From Nitratireductor sp. (lineage in GTDB: Bacteria > Pseudomonadota > Alphaproteobacteria > Rhizobiales > Rhizobiaceae), in assembly GCA_020441735.1 (NCBI GenBank), contig JAGRLQ010000323.1, forward strand, positions 1-5,717: a stretch of 5,717 nucleotides of DNA, in the 5' to 3' direction. Positions 1-5,353 of the stretch are shown one piece after another. The notes under the pieces are model-generated. The model did not search any database, had not been told where the DNA came from, and saw only the letters and a program-made list of their open reading frames with translations. The stretch's first letter is position 1; each line of letters starts with the position of its first letter. Made by a program: the position numbers and the translations under genes.

Positions 1-566
1 GCCTTGGGTTCGATCCTCGGATCGGTGGTGTAGACACCATCCACATCGGTGTAGATGTCGCAACGGTCTGCCTTGATGGCGGCGGCAAGCGCCACGGCGG
101 TCGTGTCCGACCCGCCACGCCCCAGCGTTGCAATGCGGTTGTCCGGACCCAGTCCCTGAAAACCGGCAATAACGGCGACCTGATCGAGATCGAAGCGGCG
201 GATCAGCTCGCTGCCATCGATTTCCTCGATGCGGGCGGAACCATGCGCATTGTTGGTGCGGATCGGAATCTGCCAGCCAAGCCAGGAGCGCGCCTCCACA
301 CCCATGCCCTGCAGGGTGATGGCCAGCAGTCCGGCCGTTACCTGCTCACCGGAAGCAACCACCGCATCGTATTCACGGGCGTCATGCATCGGCGAGGCTT
401 CCCGCGTCCAGGCAACCAGTTCGTTGGTCTTGCCCGCCATGGCGGATACAACCACGGCAACCTGGTGACCGGCATCAACCTCGCGTTTGACATGGCGTGC
501 CACATTGCGGATGCGTTCGAGATCCGCAACGGAAGTGCCGCCGAATTTGAGCACGAGACGCGCCAT
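1..566 (-). CDS. lysC: Aspartate kinase, N-terminal part (cut by window edge)
   Basis: Aspartokinase phosphorylates L-aspartate with ATP, the first step towards lysine, methionine, threonine and diaminopimelate. The frame read from the ATG at 566 stays open for 188 full codons and runs off the window. The N-terminus carries the family signature KFGGTSV at residues 7-13. Further kinase-fold motifs are SGEQ at 72-75, GFQG at 135-138, GRGGSDTTA at 149-157 and TDVDGVYTTDP at 173-183, which together make the family clear. Known family members are about 400-420 residues, so the missing part should hold the end of the kinase domain and the C-terminal ACT domains that sense lysine/threonine; feedback type cannot be judged here. 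The start is fixed by KFGG lying seven residues in. The ribosome binding site is weak (CCGG-like only). It is divergent from ubiG, an arrangement I recall from rhizobia. Confidence 0.96.
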   Translation of the reverse strand, partial: MARLVLKFGGTSVADLERIRNVARHVKREVDAGHQVAVVVSAMAGKTNELVAWTREASPMHDAREYDAVVASGEQVTAGLLAITLQGMGVEARSWLGWQIPIRTNNAHGSARIEEIDGSELIRRFDLDQVAVIAGFQGLGPDNRIATLGRGGSDTTAVALAAAIKADRCDIYTDVDGVYTTDPRIEPK

Positions 567-620
567 GACCGGAAAATCCGAAAAATGCCCCAGACGGGAC
601 AATTTGCCTGATAGCAGAAG

Positions 621-644
621 GCCTCCCGGGAGACGCCTCCGTCT
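621..644. repeat. GC-rich palindrome and duplicated GCCTCC in the lysC-ubiG spacer
   Basis: A perfect 10-base palindrome, CTCCCGGGAG, lies at 623-632. It is followed by AGACG (631-635) and CGTCT (640-644), which could form a 5-bp stem with a 4-base loop. GCCTCC occurs at 621-626 and again at 635-640. The element lies in the leader or promoter region between the divergent genes, so it could be an operator or part of the lysC leader. No known riboswitch or regulator motif is recognised; function is unknown. Confidence 0.35.
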
Positions 645-672
645 TGAAATCGCCGGTTCCATACTGAATAAC
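644..672 (+). promoter_or_regulatory. Candidate ubiG promoter
   Basis: TTGAAA at 644-649 matches the -35 consensus TTGACA at five of six bases. After 17 bases, AATAAC at 667-672 matches TATAAT at four of six. This would place transcription start near 679 and give ubiG a leader of roughly 70 bases. It is a sequence match only and alphaproteobacterial promoters are degenerate, so this is tentative. Confidence 0.35.
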
Positions 673-732
673 CGTTTGGCATGCAAGCAATCCGCCGCAA
701 AGGCCGGGCTGAAACCGGCTAGTTGGCAGATC

Positions 733-737
733 AGGGA
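733..737 (+). promoter_or_regulatory. Ribosome binding site that sets the ubiG start
   Basis: AGGGA lies ten bases before the ATG at 748. It supports that start over the longer open frame that begins at 487, which would run backwards into the lysC coding region on the other strand. Confidence 0.7.
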
Positions 738-747
738 AACGATACGA

Positions 748-1509
748 ATGTCCGCACAAGCAAAACCCGCTACCGGCCCTGCGACCACCATCGACCAGGC
801 CGAGGTCGACCGTTTCTCGGCCATGGCGGCTGAATGGTGGAACCCGTCGGGCAAGTTCCAGCCCCTGCACAAGTTCAATCCCGTCCGCCTTGCCTATATC
901 AAGGAGAAAGTTTGCGAGCGCTTTGGCCGCGATCCGAAGGATTCGCGCAGCTTTGAAGGCCTGCGCCTGCTCGATATCGGCTGTGGCGGCGGCTTGTTGA
1001 GCGAGCCCATGGCGCGGCTGGGTGCCGAGGTCGTCGGCGCCGATGTCTCCGAAACCAATGTCGAAGTGGCAAAGGTCCACGCCGCCCAGAGCGGACTCGA
1101 AATCGATTACCGCGCGGTTTCCGCCGAAGCGCTGCAGGAAGCCGGTGAGACCTTCGATATTGTGCTCAACATGGAAGTGGTTGAACACGTCGCCGATGTC
1201 GATCTGTTCATGAGCAAGTGTGCCGTCATGGTCCGCCCGGGCGGACTGATGTTTGTCGCCACGATCAACCGCACCATGAAGGCAAAGGCGCTCGCCATAT
1301 TCATGGCGGAAAACGTGCTGCGGTGGCTGCCGCGCGGCACACACCAGTATGAGAAGCTGGTCACCCCGGCGGAACTGGAAAAGCCGCTGGCGGAAGCCGG
1401 CATGAGCGTCATCGACCGCACCGGAGTCTTCTACAACCCGCTTACCGACCGGTGGGCGCGCTCACGCGACATGGATGTCAATTACATGATTCTCGCCGCC
1501 CGCGATTGA
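748..1509 (+). CDS. ubiG: Ubiquinone biosynthesis O-methyltransferase UbiG
   Basis: UbiG (Coq3 family) carries out both SAM-dependent O-methylations in ubiquinone synthesis, at the C6 and C5 hydroxyls of the polyprenyl ring, in the cytoplasm at the membrane face. The 253-residue product matches the usual family length of about 240-260. The N-terminal AEWWNP (residues 28-33) followed by FQPLHKFNPVRL (37-48) is typical of UbiG. SAM motif I is LLDIGCGGGLLSEP at 74-87, with the acidic loop VGADVS at 96-101 and the post-motif NMEVVEHVAD at 141-150. NRT at 174-176 and RGTHQYEKLVTPAEL at 196-210 are also characteristic. The start is chosen by the ribosome binding site at 733-737 and by homology of the N-terminus; the open frame extends upstream to 487 but overlaps lysC. 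It is transcribed alone here, divergent from lysC and convergent with the DUF1178 gene 16 bases beyond its stop. Confidence 0.97.
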   Translation: MSAQAKPATGPATTIDQAEVDRFSAMAAEWWNPSGKFQPLHKFNPVRLAYIKEKVCERFGRDPKDSRSFEGLRLLDIGCGGGLLSEPMARLGAEVVGADVSETNVEVAKVHAAQSGLEIDYRAVSAEALQEAGETFDIVLNMEVVEHVADVDLFMSKCAVMVRPGGLMFVATINRTMKAKALAIFMAENVLRWLPRGTHQYEKLVTPAELEKPLAEAGMSVIDRTGVFYNPLTDRWARSRDMDVNYMILAARD

Positions 1510-1530
1510 TCGCAGGCGCAGCCGGTCAAT
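1505..1530. terminator. Possible weak hairpin spanning the two convergent stop codons
   Basis: ATTGATCG (1505-1512) can pair with CGGTCAAT (1523-1530), giving eight pairs including one T-G wobble around a ten-base loop. Both stop codons, of ubiG and of the convergent DUF1178 gene, fall within the stem. No T tract follows on either strand, so this is not a canonical intrinsic terminator. It could be chance or a modest bidirectional transcript end. Confidence 0.25.
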
Positions 1531-2017
1531 TGCGGTCTTCGGGCAGATCGGGAAGCGGATAGACGGGAATGCCTTCCTCCGCGAGATCGGCGGCATCCTC
1601 CGCCTTGGCCCGGCCATAGATGCCGCGCTCTTCCGACTCGCCATAGTGAATCTTGCGCGCTTCCTCGGCAAACCGGTCGCCGACATCTTCCGCCGTCTCA
1701 GTCACCTGCTTGCGGAAGGCGCGCACCTGCTCGATGAAAGCCTGACGCATTTGCGGCGGCAGCGAGGCGAGCGTGGCATCGCCAGCCGGTTTCGCCGCAG
1801 GCTCGGCAGATGCTTCTCCTTCGGCAACCACCGGGATGTTCCGGCGTTTCTTCGGCGAATTCACCGACGGCGCCATGATCGTCTTGGAAATATCGGCATC
1901 GCCGCAGACCGCACAGGTCAGATGGCCGCTCTTTTCAAGGCGGTCATATTCCTCACCGGTCGAAAACCAGCCTTCGAATTCATGGCCATGACTGCAAACA
2001 AGCGAATACTTGATCAT
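1526..2017 (-). CDS. DUF1178 family protein with a Cys/His metal-site-like N-terminus
   Basis: This matches the DUF1178 family, a conserved alpha- and betaproteobacterial protein of unknown function; at 163 residues it has the usual length. The N-terminus MIKYSLVCSHGHEFEGWF, with Cys8, His10/His12 and a Cys35-x2-Cys38 pair, looks like a small zinc-ribbon-type site; metal binding is inferred. A basic patch KKRR follows at 56-59, then an Ala/Glu-rich linker (about 64-80), then a predicted helical segment with HYGE at 124-127, RGIYGRA at 131-137 and EEGIPVYPLP at 147-156. No membrane segment or signal peptide is visible. It is last in the comF-grxC-amidase direction but separated by 116 bases, so it may have its own promoter. 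The ribosome binding site is poor: only AAGAG directly abutting the ATG, just downstream of a small inverted repeat (CGGTT/AACCG, 2028-2043). Confidence 0.9.
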   Translation of the reverse strand: MIKYSLVCSHGHEFEGWFSTGEEYDRLEKSGHLTCAVCGDADISKTIMAPSVNSPKKRRNIPVVAEGEASAEPAAKPAGDATLASLPPQMRQAFIEQVRAFRKQVTETAEDVGDRFAEEARKIHYGESEERGIYGRAKAEDAADLAEEGIPVYPLPDLPEDRN

Positions 2018-2133
2018 CTCTTGCGTCCGGTTTTGCAGAACCGCCGGGAGTATCTTTCCATGGCAGCTTTCTGCGGCGCTGCTTTCTACAGGATATCCGC
2101 GTGCAAGGTAAAGGCAGAACGCGTTTGTCCGGA

Positions 2134-2988
2134 TTACACTTTGGTCATCGCAAAACGGCGTTCGTTCTCCAGAACCGGCAGTCGCTTTCGTGCGCTTTCA
2201 ACCTCTGAAAGGTCGAGATCGCAGACGAGCACCCCGGGCTCGTCGTGATCGAGCCTGCCGACGATTTCACCCCAGGGGCCAATGACCGTGGAATGCCCCC
2301 AGGTTTCGCGCCCGTCCTCATGGCTGCCGCCCTGGGCTGCCGCGATCATGAAGGCGCCATTCTCGATCGCCCGCGCGCGCAACAGGGTTTCCCAATGCGC
2401 CTTGCCGGTCGGCTTTGTGAAGGCGGCAGGACAGGTCAGGATTCCGGCACCCGCCTTGGCAAGCTGGCGATAGAGCTGCGGAAAGCGGATGTCATAGCAG
2501 ATCGAAAGCCCGATCCAGGCAAAGCCGGCATCGACACTTACCGCCCGCTCGCCGGGTGCATAGCGCGCCGATTCCTGCCAGCGGTTGTTTTCATCCACCG
2601 CCACGTCGAACATGTGGATCTTGTCATAGGTGGCGACCAGCGTTCCGTCCGGCGAGAACACGCCACCACGGTTGGCTGCCCGTCCGTCCGTTCCTGTTTC
2701 AGGCCGGCGGATTGCTGTCGAACCCAGATGAAACCAGATGCCGTGGCGCTTCGCCAGTTCGCCTGCCGCAAGAAAGGCCGGATCGCGCTCCTGCGGTTCA
2801 ATGACCTCCAGCAGCCGTTTCGGGTTCTTTTCCAGAAGTCCGGTCATCTCCGGCGTCTGCACATACTGCGCGCCCTGATCCACCGCCTCTTCCACCAGCT
2901 CGCCCATGGCGCGTACATTGGCTTGCAAGTCGGTGCCCGATCGCATCTGGATGCAGGCGATGCGCAGGGTGTCCTTCGCCTCAGTCAT
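2134..2988 (-). CDS. Carbon-nitrogen hydrolase, Nit1/YbeM-like (probable deaminated glutathione amidase)
   Basis: A cytoplasmic nitrilase-superfamily amidase of 284 residues. The catalytic triad is intact: Glu47 in TPEMTG, Lys123 in YDKIHMFDV, and Cys164 in SICYDIRFPQLY. HWE at 198-200 and LLRARAIENGAF at 202-213 are typical of the Nit branch, as is the C-terminal GPWGEIV at 237-243. The CYDxRFP form resembles Nit1 and E. coli YbeM, known to hydrolyse deaminated glutathione to glutarate-type product and Cys-Gly, more than Nit2-type omega-amidases. Substrate is therefore inferred from subfamily and from the glutaredoxin gene just upstream. GGAGG (2996-3000) lies seven bases before the ATG and partly inside the end of grxC; the two genes are only three bases apart, which strongly suggests co-transcription and coupled translation. 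A broader omega-amidase or N-carbamoyl hydrolase role is not excluded. Confidence 0.93.
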   Translation of the reverse strand: MTEAKDTLRIACIQMRSGTDLQANVRAMGELVEEAVDQGAQYVQTPEMTGLLEKNPKRLLEVIEPQERDPAFLAAGELAKRHGIWFHLGSTAIRRPETGTDGRAANRGGVFSPDGTLVATYDKIHMFDVAVDENNRWQESARYAPGERAVSVDAGFAWIGLSICYDIRFPQLYRQLAKAGAGILTCPAAFTKPTGKAHWETLLRARAIENGAFMIAAAQGGSHEDGRETWGHSTVIGPWGEIVGRLDHDEPGVLVCDLDLSEVESARKRLPVLENERRFAMTKV

Positions 2989-2991
2989 TGC

Positions 2992-3252
2992 TCAGCCTCC
3001 GGCTTTCAGCATGGGATCAAGCTTGCCGGCCCGCTCCAGCGCCATCAATTCATCACATCCGCCAACGTGATGATTGCCGATGAAAATCTGCGGAAAGGTC
3101 GTGCGGCCGGATTTCTGCATCATCTCCTGGCGCAGCTTCATGTCGAAGGTCGCATCGAACTCCCGGAATGCCACGCCCTTGCGCGACAGCAGGCTTTTCG
3201 CCGCAGTGCAGAAGCCGCAAAGCTTGCGGGTATAGATGACGACAGTGGCCAT
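2992..3252 (-). CDS. grxC: Glutaredoxin 3
   Basis: A small glutathione-dependent thiol-disulphide oxidoreductase that reduces protein disulphides and glutathione mixed disulphides in the cytoplasm. The 86-residue length is normal for Grx3. The dithiol site is Cys12-Gly-Phe-Cys15, in place of the common CPYC. The cis-proline motif TTFPQIFIG occupies residues 51-59 with Pro54. The glutathione-binding GGCDEL is at 64-69, including Cys66, equivalent to the third cysteine of E. coli Grx3. The second active-site Cys is present, so it is not a monothiol CGFS iron-sulphur glutaredoxin. It follows comF by 33 bases and precedes the amidase by three, consistent with one transcript. A modest GGAA ribosome binding site lies about six bases before the ATG. 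Confidence 0.96.
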   Translation of the reverse strand: MATVVIYTRKLCGFCTAAKSLLSRKGVAFREFDATFDMKLRQEMMQKSGRTTFPQIFIGNHHVGGCDELMALERAGKLDPMLKAGG

Positions 3253-3285
3253 GGCAGTTTCCGATGTGAGGATAATCCGGGAAAG

Positions 3286-4122
3286 TTATGCCGTATATAA
3301 GGCCTCGGTGGCTGTGGGTTCAACTCTTGCAAAGGTGAGAATATCGACCCGGGCAGCCCCTGCCCTGAGAAGCACCCGGCAGGCAGCATTTGCCGTGGCG
3401 CCACTGGTGAAGACATCATCGACCAGAAGGAGATTGCTACCCCTCACCACGCCACGCGCCTGCGCCGGAACCCGGAAGGCACCGGCGACATTACGCTCGC
3501 GCTTGCTTGCGCTGAGCCCCACCTGCTGCCGTGTCTTGCGGGACCGCGTGAGCAGTCCGGGCCGGCAATCGAGGCCACAGGACTTTGCCACATGACGTGC
3601 GAGTTCCGCTGACTGATTGTAGCGCCGACCGATGCGGCGCGTCGCATGCAGGGGCACCGGCAGAACGATCACGCCGGGTTCCAGCAATTCACGGCCTGCC
3701 CGCACCATCCACTGCGCCATCCAGGGCGCGAGATCGAGCCGGTCGCCGTATTTCAGCCGGGTCACCAGCCCCTTGCTGGCGCTGTCGTAAATGACGGCAG
3801 CCCGCGCCCGGTTGTAGGGCGGCGGTGCTGCCAGCACTTCCGGCGAAACGGCGCCAGCGCCGGGATCATATTCGAAAGGCCGCCCCGAAATGGCGCAATA
3901 AGGTTCTGAAATGAACCGGAGCTTCTGCCAGCATTGCGCGCAGCAGGCGCCGGGTTCCGCAGTCAGCGTATCGCACATCAGACATTGCGGCGGCACGGCA
4001 AGGTCAGCCAGTCCGGCAAGGCCGGAAAACAGGCTCTCAGTCAGGCTTCCCACAAGGCGTGTACTGAACGGCATTCCTGAAGCAAAGCATGCAATGGAAA
4101 TGGCGGCAAGTACGGGCCTCAT
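3286..4122 (-). CDS. ComF family amidophosphoribosyltransferase-like protein
   Basis: ComF proteins combine an N-terminal zinc-ribbon with a phosphoribosyltransferase fold; in naturally competent bacteria they are cytoplasmic factors needed for DNA uptake, but the homologues are widespread and usually of unknown role. From the start used here (278 residues) the zinc-ribbon cysteines are Cys47/Cys50 in PPQCLMC and Cys61/Cys64. Other family marks are LKYGDR at 123-128, VLPVPLH at 153-159, RRYNQSAELAR at 166-176 and TRQQVGLS at 197-204. The PRPP loop is LLLVDDVFTSGAT at 231-243. The open frame extends to 4203, but that start would overlap the divergent methyltransferase. The ATG at 4122 has an AAGGA ten bases upstream; an ATG at 4074, giving 262 residues, fits the usual N-terminal length slightly better but has AGGA directly abutting it. 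The gene heads the grxC-amidase string. Confidence 0.9.
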   Translation of the reverse strand: MRPVLAAISIACFASGMPFSTRLVGSLTESLFSGLAGLADLAVPPQCLMCDTLTAEPGACCAQCWQKLRFISEPYCAISGRPFEYDPGAGAVSPEVLAAPPPYNRARAAVIYDSASKGLVTRLKYGDRLDLAPWMAQWMVRAGRELLEPGVIVLPVPLHATRRIGRRYNQSAELARHVAKSCGLDCRPGLLTRSRKTRQQVGLSASKRERNVAGAFRVPAQARGVVRGSNLLLVDDVFTSGATANAACRVLLRAGAARVDILTFARVEPTATEALYTA

Positions 4123-4132
4123 GGCAAGTGGT

Positions 4133-4137
4133 TCCTT
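4133..4137 (-). promoter_or_regulatory. Ribosome binding site favouring the comF start at 4122
   Basis: On the minus strand AAGGA, within a longer GGAAGGA, lies ten bases before the ATG at 4122. It is the best Shine-Dalgarno match among the comF start candidates (4203, 4122, 4074). Spacing is slightly long, so the start remains open. Confidence 0.5.
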
Positions 4138-4166
4138 CCGCCGCCAAAACGCTCTATGCACCGCAC

Positions 4167-5015
4167 ATGGACAGTACGAAACGCACCCGCCGCCGCGAAG
4201 CACTGATCGGCCGGGCCGCCCGGATGGCGGTGCCGGATGCCGGATTTCTGCACGTCGAGGCAGCCAGGATCATCGGCGAACGCCTGGCGGTCACCAACCG
4301 GCGGTTCGAAAAACCCGTATTGCTGTTCGATGGTCCCTTCGCCGAAATGATCGGCAAAGCCGTCATGGAAGCGGGCGCTCCGGTCGATGCCCCCTTCCAG
4401 CCGGTGCCATGGCCCGACGTCAGAAATGATACCGAAATCCTGCCGCTGGAACCCGAAAGCGTGGACCTCGTCATTTCCGTCTTCGACCTCCAGCGCATGG
4501 CCGATCTGGCGACCATGCTGTTGCAGATCAACCATGCCCTTGTCCCGGACGGGTTGTTCATGGCCGTCCTGCCGGCGCCGGGTTTCCTGGCCGAACTGCG
4601 TCAGGCGCTGATCGAGACCGAATCCGTGCTGAGCAACGCAGCCGCCAACCGCATCGAGCACTTTCATGCCACCAGTGAAATCGGTAATCTGATGCAGCAG
4701 GCCGGTTTCAGGCTTGTGGTCACCGATTTCGAGGAGCAGGTCATCCGCTACCGCGATGTGAAGCGATTGCTGGGCGACCTTCGCGCGGCAGCAGCCACGT
4801 CACTGCAAACAGCAGAAGCGCCCGCGCTGCCAAGGGCTGCCCTCGCAACGCTGGAAAAGACCTATGGAGAACGGGCTGGAGAACCCGATGGCCGCATCCG
4901 GGCCAGCGCCGGGCTGACCTTCGCCACTGGCTGGAAACATGCCGCCAGCCAGCAGCAGCCGCTCAAGCCGGGTTCGGCGACACACCGGCTGGATGAATAC
5001 CTGAAGACAAAATGA
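4167..5015 (+). CDS. Methyltransferase-like protein (BioC/NDUFAF5-like) with degenerate SAM motif
   Basis: A 282-residue class I methyltransferase-fold protein. The recognisable parts are the central ILPLEPESVDLVISVFDLQRM-like core (residues 91-111), the LLQINHALVPDGLFMAVLP strand-helix region (118-136), and the C-terminal WKHAASQQQPLKPGSA (256-271), which resembles the WxPHxSQQxPLxPGSA ending shared by alphaproteobacterial and mitochondrial NDUFAF5 relatives. NDUFAF5 modifies an arginine of a complex I subunit, so a respiratory assembly role is possible. However, the usual GxGxG motif I is replaced by VLLFDGPFAEMI at 51-62, so catalysis and SAM binding are uncertain. There is no clear ribosome binding site before the ATG; TATGCA at 4155-4160 could act as a -10 for a leaderless start. 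Open frame continues upstream to 4089, but that stretch opposes comF. Divergent from comF by about 44 bases. Confidence 0.82.
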   Translation: MDSTKRTRRREALIGRAARMAVPDAGFLHVEAARIIGERLAVTNRRFEKPVLLFDGPFAEMIGKAVMEAGAPVDAPFQPVPWPDVRNDTEILPLEPESVDLVISVFDLQRMADLATMLLQINHALVPDGLFMAVLPAPGFLAELRQALIETESVLSNAAANRIEHFHATSEIGNLMQQAGFRLVVTDFEEQVIRYRDVKRLLGDLRAAAATSLQTAEAPALPRAALATLEKTYGERAGEPDGRIRASAGLTFATGWKHAASQQQPLKPGSATHRLDEYLKTK

Positions 5016-5018
5016 AAA

Positions 5019-5039
5019 AGCGCCCGGCGACCGGGCGCT
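5019..5039 (-). terminator. Intrinsic terminator for the pilin transcript (minus strand)
   Basis: AGCGCCCGG (5019-5027) pairs perfectly with CCGGGCGCT (5031-5039) around a three-base loop. The A run at 5015-5019 becomes a T tract directly after the stem on the minus strand, giving a canonical terminator 39 bases past the pilin stop. On the plus strand the methyltransferase stop is four bases before the stem but no T run follows, so termination in that direction would be weaker. Confidence 0.85.
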
Positions 5040-5077
5040 GAAAACCTTGCTGGGAAGTAATGGCTGGAATCCGGAAC

Positions 5078-5248
5078 CTAGAAGTTCTGGAACTGGTCGC
5101 CCAGATTGTTGTAGTCCTCGCCAATGGTCGTGCCGATTGCCGTGGCGCCGCCGACGATGGCAATCGAAATCAGGCCGCCGATCATGGCGTATTCAATTGA
5201 TGTCGCTGCATCTTCATTCTTGAGAAACTTCTTGAGAAAACGCCACAT
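5078..5248 (-). CDS. Flp-type (type IVb) pilin, 56 residues, with Ala at the -1 cleavage position
   Basis: Flp pilins are tiny prepilins assembled by Tad/Cpa machinery into surface fibres for attachment. The translated product begins MWRFLKKFLKNEDAATSIEY and is 56 residues, typical for Flp. A basic leader (Arg3, Lys6, Lys7, Lys10) is followed by ATSIEY at 15-20, equivalent to the ATAIEY family motif with Glu at +5 and Tyr at +6. A single hydrophobic helix runs from about 21 to 42, and the short acidic tail ends in Phe. The residue before the expected cut is Ala14, where Flp pilins normally have Gly. GGAG at 5257-5260 lies eight bases before the ATG. A candidate promoter lies at 5279-5307 and a terminator at 5019-5039, suggesting a monocistronic unit. 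No tad/cpa assembly genes are in this window. Confidence 0.9.
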   Translation of the reverse strand: MWRFLKKFLKNEDAATSIEYAMIGGLISIAIVGGATAIGTTIGEDYNNLGDQFQNF

Positions 5249-5278
5249 GATTTCCACTCCAACGATTGAAAGAGAGCT

Positions 5279-5321
5279 TATTTAGGCCCCCTGAACCCCA
5301 CCTTAACGAACGTGGTTAACG
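5279..5321 (-). promoter_or_regulatory. Candidate pilin promoter with paired TTAA half-sites (CtrA-like)
   Basis: On the minus strand, TAAATA (5279-5284) is a reasonable -10 and GTTAAG (5302-5307) lies 17 bases upstream at the -35 position, giving a leader of about 24 bases before the pilin start. The -35 forms one half of TTAA-N9-TTAA (5303-5319); the distal half reads TTAACCAC, one base from the CtrA half-site TTAACCAT. The known CtrA consensus is TTAA-N7-TTAA, so the spacing here is two bases too long. On the plus strand TTAACG occurs twice at a 13-base pitch (5303-5308 and 5316-5321). CtrA control is inferred. Confidence 0.45.
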
Positions 5322-5353
5322 CATTTTCTCTACAAACTCGGTAAACGGTAGCC

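Noticed and set aside
487..747. N-terminal extension of the UbiG frame upstream of 748
   Set aside because: It runs antisense through the lysC start, is not UbiG-like, and a good ribosome binding site supports 748.
475..1344. 289-codon open frame on the minus strand opposite ubiG
   Set aside because: It is a shadow frame in GC-rich DNA: Cys/His/Gln-rich with no family motifs, while the opposite strand encodes clear UbiG.
2018..2063. Short minus-strand frame starting at an ATG about 46 bases before the DUF1178 start and ending on a TGA that overlaps it
   Set aside because: About fifteen codons with no convincing ribosome binding site; a leader peptide cannot be supported from sequence alone.
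2245..3300. 351-codon plus-strand open frame across the amidase and glutaredoxin genes
   Set aside because: Opposite-strand shadow; composition is arginine/histidine-rich without domains, and both minus-strand genes have intact catalytic motifs.
4123..4203. Extension of ComF to the ATG at 4203
   Set aside because: It adds a Cys-rich, non-conserved leader that overlaps the divergent methyltransferase start, and the AAGGA supports 4122.
3286..5248. A natural competence system (ComF beside a pilin)
   Set aside because: ComF homologues are widespread without competence, the pilin is Flp-type and not a competence pilin, and no ComEA, ComEC or DprA gene is present.
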